From Lunularia cruciata (Eukaryota > Streptophyta > Marchantiopsida > Lunulariales > Lunulariaceae), in the NCBI GenBank assembly GCA_948567375.1, contig OX419757.1, positions 13,778,974 to 13,842,973 of the forward strand: 64,000 nt of DNA, read 5' to 3'. Shown here in pieces: positions 48,019 through 60,730 of this stretch. Positions within the stretch are counted from its first letter, which is position 1. The number at the start of each line of letters is the position of its first letter. The position numbers and the translations under genes were made by a program. A model generated the notes under the pieces. It was not told the origin of the DNA and searched no databases. It worked only from the letters and a program-made list of their open reading frames with translations.

Positions 48019-48711
48019 TGTGAGCCGGCCTATCTCTCACTTAGGAGGAACCTCTAATGGCTATTATGGTAACGCACCATGGACTAAGAAGGCAAGGAAC
48101 CCCAACTCCATCATACTCCTCCAAGGCTAACACTCCAAGACTCAAGACATTGCTCACTAGAGAACTCAATGAGAGAGAGATAGTTGCAAATGAAAGGATG
48201 ATGAGTACCTCCTCACTCCTTTTTTATATACTTGTGAAAATAGTTATGTACCAAAGTTACTAATTACCATAGTAACTCAAGTTATTAGACTAAAAGTCAA
48301 GTAAAGTCAAAAAGTAGAAAGGAATATCCATTCAGATGGGAATATTCCCCTAAGCATGTGGTCTTATCTTGACCCAACCACTAAGTCAAGGATTCCTTCA
48401 CATGGGATATCCTTGGACTAAAGAAGAATCCAAAACAAAAAGGCTTGTGGGCCCAAGAGTTCTCAACTCTTTCCTCAAAGCCAAACACCTAGGAATAATA
48501 CCAAGTCAACACACTAAAATCCAAAATAGTGGTGCTCATCTTTTCTACTTCCTCTAAAGTAAGATCCCCTCTATCTTAGCTATGACTAACTTTAGCTAAC
48601 CATGACTAATATAGAATCATCTTTTATTTCTATATAAATAATATCTCTTAAGTACTTGTAATACCAAGCTAAATATCACAATACCACACACATGCACAAA
48701 TGGGTGTTACA
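48019..48711 (-). mobile_element. LTR, family C, copy 2, reverse orientation
   Basis: 693 bp from TGTGAGCCGGCC to GGGTGTTACA, the reverse complement of copy 1 with moderate divergence. Flanks are GACC and GTCC, so a 4-bp target duplication is at best imperfect. It separates the integrase of the plus-strand B copy from the gag of a minus-strand B copy, a junction that simple insertion does not explain. Confidence 0.85.
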
Positions 48712-51700
48712 GTCCGCACTCCTTGGTAGTTTTTCCTCAAACAATAGAAGAACTTTACCATGGAGCTAAACCCCTATACTACACCACCTCATGTAGTAGT
48801 ACCTTCACTCATAATAGCACCATCTCCAAGAGATCCTCCAATGCTTCTAGAGCTCAAACTTGTGACTATAGCCAATCTACCCCTAGAAACTAAGCATGAA
48901 GTAATAGAGACATAGTTCAAGGACCAAAACTGTCTCCATAGCTCAATCTCCTCCAAGTGAGCTCTCCTAAAATCATGGTAGTCATCCATTGATGGACCCT
49001 CCAAATGTTGAAACAACCCCTTCCATACCATGAAGGGTGTGGACAAAGTTGGGTTTTGCATCTACTATAGATCACACCAACTATCAAACTCCTAGATGAA
49101 GTCATCCAACTCAATGGTATCCATTGTACCAGAGTAACGCCTAGGGCCTTTGGAGGCCCTATAAATCTTGTCTATGTCCCATAACAATAGTATGAACATG
49201 CCAAGTGCACTCTCAACTAGGTCAGCTCTTGTGTCAAACACCAACTCAAAGTTGATCTCCTCACTCACTAGGACCTGAGATACAGACTGATGCCAAGTGT
49301 CACTCCAAGTAAATCCACTGCATACGCAATGCTATCTCCTTTGGAATCCCCAAAGAACTTTTTTGTGACAAAGTAACCAAGAACTGCAACTTGCAACTGT
49401 AACTTTGCAAGTATCCCACCATGTACCAACACCACCAACTAAATATCACCAACTAATGTAACTCTAATTACAACAACTACACTAGGGGAAATGACAATCT
49501 ATAATCTACCATCACAACACGCACTCTCATGGTCTACAAGTCATCACTTCTTGCCTCACCGGAGAGAAATATTGATAGTTTGACTGGTCATCACTCCAAC
49601 CCCACTACCAAGAGCACACCAAAGCACCAAAGCACCAAAGCACCAAAGCTCTAAATTCAAGAAACTTCACACAAATACGGTGCACAAACAAGAAGCAAAG
49701 AATAGAGGGGATCCAATCACAAGAAGGCTAAACAAAAACCCTCCATCTCATCATCAATCAACACTCGATTGACTCTACCACCAATTAACATTTGACATAA
49801 CCGGAGTACTTATCTACTTCTTGAGCTACAAGGATCACCGGAGAATGGGATCAAAGTTCTTGCTAAAATTTGACATAAACCCTTCACAAAATCTGACATA
49901 AATTTGACGTAAATCTCTAAATTTGGTTGACTACTAAATCCTCTACTAACTCTTCACTCAAGACAAATTGGAAAAATTAGTATTGTCCAATCTCTAATTC
50001 ATGGGAGAGAGTTCCTAACTCCACCTTCAATTTCATTTTTTGAGCTCAACTCGCACCAGATTGGTCTTGTGTTCACCTCCTGAGCTCAAAATCACAACTA
50101 CCACTATTGACTTTGCCTTTCTCTCTCTAGGAACACTTAAGGTGCCTAGCTGTGGAGCCTATAGATCAGAGGTTGTAGATTAACCTATCTCTACTAGTTT
50201 GAGTGTGTGTAGAACCCAACCTGTAAAACCTTCCGCTCTAGGTTTTGGTATTCTTGCTACCGTGTAAGGTGATAATGTGCAACCTAACCTATCATCATAA
50301 CACACACTCATGGTCTATTAGTCATCACTTCCAATATTATCAAGAAGAAATACATAGCACTCTTAGAAGGAAAGAACCTAAGTGCAATGCCCGCACATCA
50401 ATCCAAACCAACTAGGTGTACAAACAAGCATGCAAGCACGGAGAGGATCCAACCACAAGAAATCAACAACAACTCTTCATGCTTTTGGTGGAATTCAACT
50501 TCAGAGCTCCCTACCTTGTCCTCAAGTTGCTTTCAATTTGTACTCCAGCTTCCTCAATTCTGCACTTCAGATTTCAGCCAATTCCTAATCCAAGTGTAGA
50601 ACTTCTATCTCTTTTGTTGGAGAAAATCCTATGAAACTGAGATGGGTGTAACTTTCTCTATGTGGCTTGAATCCAAGTTCTAGGATTCAATGGAAAACTT
50701 GTGAGATAAGATTTCCAATGATATGAAATATGCCTCAATTTGATTACTACAGCTCCCTTGACAAGCTCCTAAACTTGGCCAATTGCTCGTGGGTTTTTAC
50801 CCTAATTTCAAAATCCATATTTTGGGGTTTGCTCTTGGTTCTTGGCAATTTTTCCTAGATTTCTGATTCAGAAGAACACTTGATCCTCAAAAAATCCCTA
50901 GCAACATGAAACCCTCAATCATAGTCACAATGTAGGAGAATTGACATCCAATCAAGATGGAAGATAAAAATTGCTCTACTGAGCTTATCACAATATCTGC
51001 ATCAAAGTTTTTGGCATCAATTCTTACTCTCTATGGACCCAAAGTCAACCAAAGTTTTCACAATAGTTTTTTGTGATCTTGTCTAACCCTTTACAAAGTT
51101 TAATACCCTAATCCAACCTCAAACCCCAAATATGGATCAATTCTTGAGCTGGGCTAACTTGTGAGCTCTACAGACCCAAGTCTACTTGATCCAAGACTCC
51201 AAATTTTCTATTCAACAAATTCACATGAAATCTTTGCACAAATGTGAAAACGCTAACCACCAGCAAGATTGGAAATTTTCACAAGGTGTATCAAACCACA
51301 ACTTTAGGAATGACGAAAATTCCAAACCTGATTAGCATCTCATCTCCAACACCTCACTTTCCAAAACTATAACTTCAATTGACCAGATCTGACTAAAGAT
51401 TGATCAAATTTTTATATTATTTCAGCTCAGCACTACAAACCCTTTGTCATCTGTCCTATCCCCTTAACAGATCATGAAAATGGCTAACATAGCTCTCCAA
51501 ATTGTCTATCTTGTCTTCTTGGGTATGAATTCTACCCCCTTACTTCAATTGATCATATCTCTCACAGACTTGACTTAAATCTCTCAAATTTGGTCTCAAA
51601 ATTGTAACATGTCTACTCTTCTCTTTAATCGTGGTCTTTTTTCCTTGAATGCTCTCCCTAAACTCCCCTAATCATCCCAAAGTTCCCAAATTCTCTTCTT

Positions 51701-52489
51701 GGAAACCAATCTCATGCAATTTTGTCTTTTAGCTTTTCACCTTTTGACAAGTGGACCCCACAACTCCACCTTGAAGCTCATGAGGAAAAATTTAGGCATT
51801 TCACAACTATAGGAGCACATATATTGCTAAGTCCCAGACTTGCTTGTAAGTTAGCACTAGAAGGATGATAGGATGCAGGTTTCCCATCATCGACGTGATG
51901 AATGAATATTGCCCCAAAATGTACCACCATCCAGTCCTATAAGCCGTCACGGTGTAGAATCTGAAGCCTGATGAGAAAAGGATTTGGGAGTGGCAGATTG
52001 GGAGCATGGGACACCTCATGCTCAAATGTGGCCTCCGATGGTCTACCACTTGTGCTTTGCTACAACTTTCACTCCCAACGTCCTCCTCCCTCTCAAGACT
52101 CCTTAACTAAAACACACCTCTATCTCTCCACTCGCACTCCTCTATATCCATCAAAGCTCTCAAACATAATAAGATCTTAATCCATGTGGCCAATCACATA
52201 TATGTACATAGATTGCTCACATGGCAACATCTCATCCTTTGGATCTATCATACAACCTACTCCACTAATGTAGAGATAACCATGATAGTTTATTTTTTTA
52301 CAGGCTCTGTAAACCACAATACAACATTACTTGAAATCAAATCTCTTTGGCTCTAAATTTGGCCAATGCTTCCGCACATAATCACTCCCAAGGAAATCAA
52401 AATTGTGATCAAGGTACCACAATCCACCAGACTTGGAGATAGCACCACCACCACCCTCAGTTCATGCATCCAATTTCATCATAACTCTC
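48712..52489 (-). mobile_element. Family B element, minus-strand copy, gag and leader only
   Basis: The minus strand at 49061-48789 reads GPSMDDYHDFRRAHLEEIELWRQFW, clearly the same gag as at 41388 in the plus copy. Upstream of it (49.1-52.5 kb) is leader sequence, much longer than the 1.1-kb leader of the plus copy and including an apparent internal duplication: segments at about 49480-49770 and 50270-50500 resemble each other. Nothing of protease, methyltransferase, RT or integrase from this copy is present. Fossil. Confidence 0.7.
49617..49651. repeat. Short tandem repeat, 10-bp unit (ACCAAAGCAC-like)
   Basis: Three and a half units of ACCAAAGC(AC) in the leader of the minus-strand B copy. 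The equivalent place in the plus copy has single TTGGTGCTTTGG-type units, so the expansion happened after the copies separated. Confidence 0.8.
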
Positions 52490-52930
52490 ACTTCTCTATT
52501 GTAATCAGTTCATTTACACCACTCAAATCACACTCAATCAGATCAATACTTGATCTGTCATTCAATGATCTACCAACAATTGGGCATTGATTACAGTCAA
52601 GCCACACCCATTTTAGCTAAGAGACTCTAGGTGATGCTCACCGGCTTTCTATCCACTCCAGCCAGGAACTCGAAGGCTCAACAATAGAGAAGTGAGCTCT
52701 TTGGAGTTGAACTCCCAAGGTATACTCTTGACTTTGACCTAGGTCTCACGCAAATGGTCCCATTGATGGCACACCTGACAGTGCAAGTGACAGTGGGCCC
52801 CACCATGTAGCCAATACCCAAAACACAAAATCTGACTGATGGAAAGTAGTCTTTGAGTAATTGCCAAAATAACCCTAACTACTATCATTGTTACTCCAAT
52901 ATCCGAGCAATCTAGATGCAAAGCTACAAA
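52490..52930 (-). repeat. Family B LTR-like repeat, copy 2 (reverse)
   Basis: Reverse-complement match to 39866-40290, including ATCTAGATTGCTCGGATATTGGAG-type and TTTGACCTAGGTCTC-type blocks. Position: 5' of the minus-strand B leader, consistent with a 5' LTR. Ends approximate. Confidence 0.65.
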
Positions 52931-53922
52931 TGGCGTGACATTTGCAATATAATGGAAATTAGGAGTTATTTTCTAAATGTCCAAGAAAACCATGCCAACT
53001 TGCACTTTGATATATTGAGAAATGGCATCCAATTTTCAACTTATGATTCTTTCAAATGTATCTCAATTGATTCCTATCATCCACTATGATAGTTCAATGT
53101 CTTATTGGTGTTAGCACTCTAAAAGATTTGTAAGCTTCAAGTGAGCTACATTTCCAATAGCCTTTCTATTGCAAAGCTACCTAATGGTATTTGTGAGTGA
53201 CAATAACCCATTCATGGTTACTTTTATAGGTGCACATTGGGATTGCTTGCTATAGATATCAATCCTTTTGCCAACCAACTCATCCAAGTTTTTATAATAG
53301 GTATCAAGTTTGCCAAGGAATTGAATCTACTCAATCAACTTCATTAGCAAATCTTTGGAAAGTTCCAATCTTTGAAAAACTTAAATCATTACCCATTTGT
53401 GGCTTGCATCAATGATGCCAAATTCAATGAGGCTATGCTCATTGTACTGCCAATGTTTTGCTTGAAACCAATTCATCAAACACCTAATACATATTGCACA
53501 AATATCACAACACAAATTAGGCTTGAAATGAATGTCTTGCAAGAGCAAGTAGGGTAAGACAAAGGATCATCATTGTTGTAGAGAATAAAAAAATGAGGCA
53601 TTCTACCACCCTTGTGTCTTGTGTCTTGTGGCTTGTCAAGTTCTAGCAAAATGATTTGATTCTACAAGATGACAAGAATATCCATTTGAGAGATTTAGTT
53701 GTTCATGCCACAAATGATCAACGTATTTACTCCCAAGTTTTTCCTTACTGAACAAGTGTATTGAGCTCATTCAATGCCAAAGACTCTTGATGTCAAATAA
53801 CACCAAATAGATTATATGATATTTGACACAAGTTAAAGTTCTTGAAGTTTTGTTTTGACTCTCCTCATTCTTTGATCCAAGAATTATTGGACTCTCCTCT
53901 TTGATCATGATCTCTTCTTTCA
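52931..53922. other. Unassigned sequence beside the MULE remnant
   Basis: AT-rich with short frames. The C-terminal part (SWIM-type zinc finger) of a MULE transposase could be expected on the minus strand here but is not recognisable. Confidence 0.3.
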
Positions 53923-54800
53923 TCATGACCAACCATGAAGTGCTTTGCAATAAAGGTGGCACAACATGTGTCTTGCCTCACCCATACTAACTTCAAAATT
54001 CACTGATATCTTAAATATCAGTGAATTGCATTGCTTAACAAAACTCTTGCAAACATTGTCCAGCATATTATGACAACAACCAAACAAATTTGTACAAAGT
54101 GGTGCAAACACATGAGTTGGCCCTACTTCAATGTTGATGTTGTAAAAATGCTAAAGCTCCATAAAACACCAAAACAACACCTTCTTGATCCAATCCAAAT
54201 AGCCAAGCGGCTTTGATTGCTACATCCAATGATTTTGATATGACAAAATCCATTTCTATGAAGGTTATTTTGCTGAAGCAATCAATGTTGTTGAAAACCA
54301 GCAAGGTCAAGTTATATGATGTTATCTTGAAGGTTTTGTCCAAAATTATGAAGTCTCCATACATTTTTGCATATGGTATCAAAGAAGGCTTTTGGACATA
54401 AATCTCTTCAATTCTCATTAAGAGATCATAAACAATGTCAAAAGTAACACCTTTGGCCAAAAAATTTTACCCATTTTTACACATGCATTGATAGCTACCA
54501 AAAGCCATGCTTCTCCTCTTGGCTCTAACTCAAAACATGAGATTATCCTCATAGTCAATATTTGGCCATTGCCACCTCATCATATACCAAAGCTTCCCAT
54601 TGGGAGGGAAGAGACCTATCTCCATTAGGAAAGTGAGTTCTTAACTCAGATTCATAACACCTTTGTGTGATATCATAGATTGTCCTTTGTGAGATATGGT
54701 GATTTTGTTGCATATAGATGCTAGTAGTTTCTCTCTTTATAACATACTCCTTATCTTGGAAAAGATATGTGAACATGATATTAAATTGCACTTATTGTTA
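53923..54800 (-). mobile_element. MULE-like DNA transposase remnant
   Basis: The minus strand at 54460-54128 is open for 110 codons and reads KMYGDFIILDKTFKITSYNL. This matches the MULE transposase core pattern in which an aspartate sits in a (I/V)..D.T(Y/F)K(T)..YN.PL block. Further upstream, 54791-54555 (TIYDITQRCYESELRTHFPNGD) may be part of the preceding region. Downstream, 54111-53923 contains RHMLCHLYCKALHGW, comparable to the H.LC.WH block that follows in the family. At least two frame changes separate these parts. No terminal inverted repeats or target duplication were found. Superfamily assignment is moderate. Confidence 0.5.
53997..54027. repeat. Perfect 13-bp inverted repeat, 5-nt loop
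   Basis: AATTCACTGATAT - CTTAA - ATATCAGTGAATT. It lies within the transposase remnant, so it probably arose after the transposon died. No U-tract or conserved binding-site identity is evident. Confidence 0.9.
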
Positions 54801-56214
54801 CTTGATCTGCAAGTTTTGCAATATAAACATAATTGTTGGATAACATCTTCGCTTCCAAAAAGTTCTAGAGCCCTTGTTTTGTCCATCTTAAAGATACTCT
54901 TGCCAATTACAAAACCTTTTCTTGCAATTTCCCAAATATGAGGTAAACCAAAGGCCCACTAGCTTGGTTGCAACACTACCAGAAAAATTGTTAGCAAAGT
55001 CATCACCAAAACAATTTGAGTAACCAATCATAATTATGCTAGTTTTAGGTTCATGATGAAATCAGAACTTGCCTTATGCTTGGCAAAGAAATAAGGAAAG
55101 AGATTTGCATTATATTGGACCCGCATTGCATTGGTAGCAGAATTAAGGATTGAGAGATTCAAGTCATCAGCATGTGAGGCTCAAGAGAATGCAATATTCA
55201 TATTGAAAGTTAGAAAAGTATATAGCAATCAGACCCATGTTCTATCCTTGTGCAGTTCAACTCTCACTATTGACCACTTGATGAACCAAGGCCTCACAAG
55301 GTTAACTTTTCACGCATGTGACAAAGACCACCTGATGACAAGGACACCACTTGGCAAGGACAGAACCTTGTGAGGATAGAAATGGGAATTATATAGTAAA
55401 TATGTGATAATAGAGTAGAAGGTCTTTTAATTTTCATTCCATTGATTTAGTATTATAGTCTAGTTGTAAAAGATATCACTTTCTAATTAATGAACTTAAA
55501 ATTTATTAGTTTCTTTATAATGTGTCATATTATCATCATAATTCATTTAAGAACTTGTTATATATTAAATAGTAATAATCAAGTAACAAGGAGAAAGGTT
55601 ATACTTTGACTTGATCTTTCTTTAACATTGCAAACTAAAATATATCTCTACTCTTTCAAAATGCATGTACAAAAGATATTTGATAAAGGAGATATATCAA
55701 TCATATCCATTCTTATTTTGGCTATTATGTGAAATATATCTTTTATAATGATCAGATTATTCCTTTGAACTGTATAAAGATCTTTCCAAGGACATAAATA
55801 AAAAAGAGACCTGATTATTAACTTTTATTATTACCTTTACATCAAATAATCTTACTCTATTCAGAGACAAAATAGAAATTTTAAATAATTTCATACCCAG
55901 AAATAATCTATTTAAAAATTTTGTTTTATTTTTATACACCTCTAATATTTAAATTATTTTATTATATATTTTGTGTGTTATATGACTTATTAGAAACCCC
56001 TTTCAAATAGTGGCAGTTATATTTTTTATCATATTGATAAAATGTTCATAATTGAATTATTCTGATCAGCAACATATGCAAGTAGCAAAAAATTTTAAAC
56101 TATAAAATAAAATACATCTCAATATCTCATCATGGTTCAACATATTTTTAGGGTAAACAGAGACCTACTTGGAAAAAGAAAAAGTGTTTAATCTTTTCTG
56201 AAATAAATAAATAA

Positions 56215-56260
<46 letters not shown>

Positions 56261-56766
56261 CTATACTTACAAAAACCATTATTTCTTATTACACAAAGGA
56301 TAGATCTATCTGGTGAGCCATCTTCACACTATTATTAGTTTTTACTTTTTTACTTTTATTTTTGTAGATTAGTTAAAGGTTAGGAAAGCTATTAGGGCTA
56401 AAATACAAGATTGTGTTACTCATCCTTGGCCTAGAAAATAACCATGCAAGAGGACAAGAATGTGACATAGGAAAAACACCATGCCTCTTTTGCCTTCAAG
56501 GATCCTAGGGACAAAGATCCTTGTGGTCGTGATCTTCATGGTTGTAAATTTGTGCATAGAATATCAAAAAAGTTTGAGAAATCAGAGTTGAGAACTTGAG
56601 GGATTGGGTGAGCTTGTGTTTGGGTAGGTATTTTCTTTCAACAAATAGATTGTAAGTGCATACAATGACTTCTCTACCCGCCAAAAAGGCATAGAGTAGT
56701 TTTGGAGGTGATTCTAAATCACTTGGTGTGAGTAAGTGTGCGCTCCATTGTAGAGAGTAATTCATT
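54801..56766. other. AT-rich spacer between MULE remnant and element D
   Basis: 55.4-56.25 kb is very AT-rich without frames. A frame at 55131-55373 is unrecognised; it contains a local repeat (GACAAAGACCACCTGATGACAAGGACACC). 56.3-56.77 kb adjoins the LTR of element D and holds nothing recognised. Confidence 0.3.
56201..56260. repeat. TA microsatellite with AAAT lead-in
   Basis: (AAAT)4 followed by about 20 TA dinucleotides with one C interruption. Confidence 0.95.
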
Positions 56767-59700
56767 TATAAAAGACCATGAGAGAAATAAGAGAATGTAA
56801 GATCACATTGAGACTCTTGAATGAAGGAAACTCCAAATGCCTAGCATGAGGTTGGATTGTGTTATTTATAGGGAAAATACAAGCCTCTTGAGCCATCTTC
56901 TTAAAGTCCAAGCTAAACTAATCAAGAAGCGTCCTTCTGGAAGCCGCCTACTTGGCATGCAAGTTAAGCTAGACGGGAAGCTTCCTTCTAGAAGCCACCT
57001 ACTTGGTGTGCAAGCTAAGCTAGTCAAGAAGCTTTCTCTTAGAAATCACCACTTGGCATACACATTACCCAATACTTGGAAAGTACCAAGTAGCTTCCTT
57101 GATGCTTCTAGCATATTTTTATAATTCTTGGTAATTTGGCCTATTTTCTACTTTTTTAATCTTGATTAACTTGTCTATAAACTCCATGTTTTTACATATT
57201 CCCACACCACTAGTTGGTGATGGCTTTGTCACCATGGAAGACTTCAAACTCTTGGATGGTTGTTTGTGCATTGTAGAGATGAGAAAGAGACTCTCAAGTA
57301 GCATAATGAAGAAGATACCTTTTCCAAAGGACTTTGTACTCAATATGTTATTGGTAGCCATGTTGAATGTGACAATGTGCAAGGATACAATTAGCTTCAT
57401 ACTCCTTATGATAGTTCATAGGGACAGGAGGAGGAGGAGGTTGGACACAAGAGGAAAAAGAAGATGGATTAGAAAAAAAGGGTTTCAACTTGGAAACAAA
57501 AAAGACAGGGTGGATTTGCATATGATAAGGTAAGGGAAGTTGATAAGAAGGGTGAAATCAAATTGACCTATCCAATTAGGAGTAAGTTTATAAACTTGAG
57601 TATCAAGTGGGAAGGGTAGGTTACTAGCAAAAAGCATAACCTTATCATAGAGTTGATAGTAAGATGACAATGGTGTTGGTACATGTATTGTTTTTGATAA
57701 TTTTGAGCAACAAGGAGATGAGATTTAGCTTGTTGTAGGGATTGGGATATTGTGGTCAAGATGGTGGAATTATGAGGGACATGAGATGGAGGAAGAGCAA
57801 GAAGAGAATCTAGAACAAGTGAGTCTTGGCCAAAATTAAGGAAGAAGGGAGAGAATTAGGTGCTTGCCTAATTGGAGTTATTGTAGGCAAACTCTACAAC
57901 TACAAGACATTCATCTTAGTTGGTATGGTGAATGCTAAAAAGACAAAAAGCATATCTTCCAAGGTAAAATTTTCATATTCAATTTTTCCATCATTTTGAT
58001 GATGATAGGCCTTGGATAAAGCAAGCTTGGTGTCAACTAGTTGGAAGAGAGCTTGCCAAAATATTTTGGTGAATCAAGGATCACAACTAGAGATGAGTAC
58101 ATGAGGCATCCCATGATGCTTCAAGATATTTTCAAAGTAGATCTAGGCCAGTGTTGGAGCATCCATTATATCCAAGGTTGGTGCCAAATGGATTTGCTTA
58201 CTAAGCTTATCAATGAACACCACAATGGTTGTGTGACCTTGCTTTATCTTGGGCAAGGATATGATGAGATTTAAACTCACATGTTCCCATCAAGTAGATG
58301 GGATGGGAAGTGGTTGGAAGAGTCTACTTGGCTTTTGGTTAATGACCTTGTTGCATTGGTAGCTCTCACAAGATTGGGATAAATTCTTGAACCTCTTGTG
58401 CCATGTTTAGCCACCACCGTTGGCATTGTAGGGTACTCAAGGTCGTATCCACACCCATGTGACCAGCAATTTGTAAGTCATAGGTTTCTTGAAGGCACAC
58501 AAGTTTTAGATCACCCTTGGTTGGAACATAGATCTGGTTCTCATAAAATAGAAGGTCTTCCTTGAAGAAGGGGCTGTTTTCAATGTAATGTGTTGCAATT
58601 TGATCTTGTACCATTTGACTAAAGGGGTCTTGTTGTAAAGTGGTACTAAACTTGATATGGACTTTTGAGTCAATTTAACACTATCATAATTGCCATCATA
58701 ATGAGAGGAAGAGTCTTTAAACCAGGTCATTATGATAGAGCATCAAGGATGACATAGAACCTATTGGATTTGTACTCAACTTTGATGTCAAACAATTGTA
58801 GTTGTTCCTCCCATTGATGATGTTGATTCTTCATGTACTCCAAATCTAATGTCTACAACAAGAGTTTGTGATTGGTTTGCATGATTACTTGTTTACCCAA
58901 GAGATAATGCATCCATACCTTAGTGGCATACACCATTGCTAGTTTTTGATCTTGAGTAGAGTAATTCTTTATGGTGTTTAGTTGGCAAGACACAAAGGCA
59001 ATAAGATGTAACTCATTTGGAAATTCTTGCTGCAACAGAACTCCAATGGAAAAGTTAAATGCACCAATTGTCTTGAAGACACCATATGTTTTAACTTCTC
59101 AAATGCTTCTTTGTGCTCAGTTTTCATTGAAAGATTCAGGTCTTCCTCAAGAGTTTGATCAATGGTGCAGCGACATGAGTATATTGGTGGATGAACTTGT
59201 CAATCTATTAAATGCCTGCATACCTGTATTTAAATGCATTATACCTACATTTTTGTGACATCCTTTGGAGTATGCTACTTAGTAATGGCCTTGCTTTCTC
59301 CTCTCTTATCTTGATTCCCTCCAATGACACCTTATGACCCAAGAGGTAATTTTGTTTTGCCAAAAGGCACATTTTGACTTCTTGTAGTAAAACTTCTAAT
59401 GATGTAGTCTTCTTAGGACTTCTTTCATGTCATTGTGTGTTTTACCTCCATCTTGCTATAGATTAAAAATATCATCCAAGAACATACCATGTACCAATCC
59501 AAAAGCCCATCCAACACCCAATGCATTTGACCCATGAAGATTGTTAGAGCACAAGTGAGCCCAAAAGGTAAAACTCTCCATTCAAAATGCCCATACCTTG
59601 TGTAAAAGGTAGTCCTTTGCACATCCTCTCTATCAATAGGAATCTACCAAAAGTCACTTTGTAGATCCAATTTGGAGAAGTATCGTGCTCCACTCAATTG

Positions 59701-60730
59701 ATCTAGCAAGTCATCAATTTGAGGCAATGGATATGCATTGTTCAAGCTATCTTGTTGTTATTTAGCTTGCTCCACTTGGAATTTCCACCATAGTTTGCCA
59801 CTCCATCCAGCTAGCTTGAAGCCAAGAGAATCTATCTTTGTTCATCTTGAAGATTTATAACTTCAAAATAACATTCACAATCAAACACAAAATTCTCCAT
59901 ATGCTTTGGAAATTCTTGCCTTCAAATACCTTGGGCTTTGGAAAATAGATTTGCTCTTCTCCTTCTCAAAATGGTGCTCTCTCTACATGCTCTTGTCATT
60001 GAGGGTTTCCAATAATCAAGTAAGGTGTTCAATTTGTTGTTGCATAACAATGATAACTTTGGGCATTTTTGCCATAGCTACTACTCTATCAAAAAAATCT
60101 ACCATGATCTAAATTATACTCCAAAAAATCTAGTCCATTGTTCTCCATAAGTTATAATCAAAAGTATCAAGGGTTCATTGGAAAATGTGAGATGATAAAA
60201 TTTGTGAAATGAAGCTTGGGAAGTACATGGACACAAAAATCCTAATGGTTTAGGAGAAATAGATTTGGTGATACATAAATTCCATCCATTCCATTCTTGC
60301 TTTGATACGAATGTAAAAGATCAAAGAGAGAAAAAGGAGAATGGAATCACATTAGGACACTTGAATGAGTGAAACTCCAAATTCCTAGCATGAGCTTGGG
60401 CTTTGATATTTTTAAGAATATACAAGGTTCTTGATTCCTAAGATTCCTAAGAGCCGTCTTCTTAGAGTGCAAGCTAAGCAAACCAAGAAACTTCTTGAGA
60501 AGCTTACTTCTAGAAGCCACCTACTTTATGTGCAATCTAAGCTAGTCAAGAAGTTTCCCAAGATGGTTCCTCCTAGAAGTCACCACTTAACATACATATT
60601 ACTCAATATTTAGAAGGTACCAAGTAGCTTCTTAGACGCTTCTAGAATTTCTTATACTTCTTGGCTAATTTGGCCTATTTGCTACTTGTTTAGTCTTGAC
60701 TAACTTGTCTATAAACTTTATATTGTTACA
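56767..60730 (-). mobile_element. Family A/D Ty3-like LTR element with both LTRs (D)
   Basis: The most complete LTR element in the window by layout, minus strand. The 5' LTR is 60730-60312 (419 bp, TGTAACAATATAAAG to CTTTTACA). The primer site after it is TTCGTATCAAAGC (60311-60299). Gag-like remnants lie at about 60.2-59.8 kb, RT at about 59.7-59.4 kb (WRVLPFGLTCAL), RNase H at 59035-58850 (NYSTQDQKLAMVYATKVW), the integrase zinc region at 58614-58366 (DLQIAGHMGVDTTLSTLQ) and the integrase C-terminal part at 57760-57480 (QAKSHLLVAQNYQKQ). A purine-rich tract ends at 57197 and the 3' LTR is 57196-56767 (430 bp). The internal region is short and broken many times. LTR divergence by eye is well over 10%, so it is old. 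Same family as copy A. Confidence 0.82.

Noticed and set aside
49617-49651. Short repeat array as a CRISPR-like array
   Set aside because: Units are 10 bp, contiguous and without spacers, in a plant retroelement leader.
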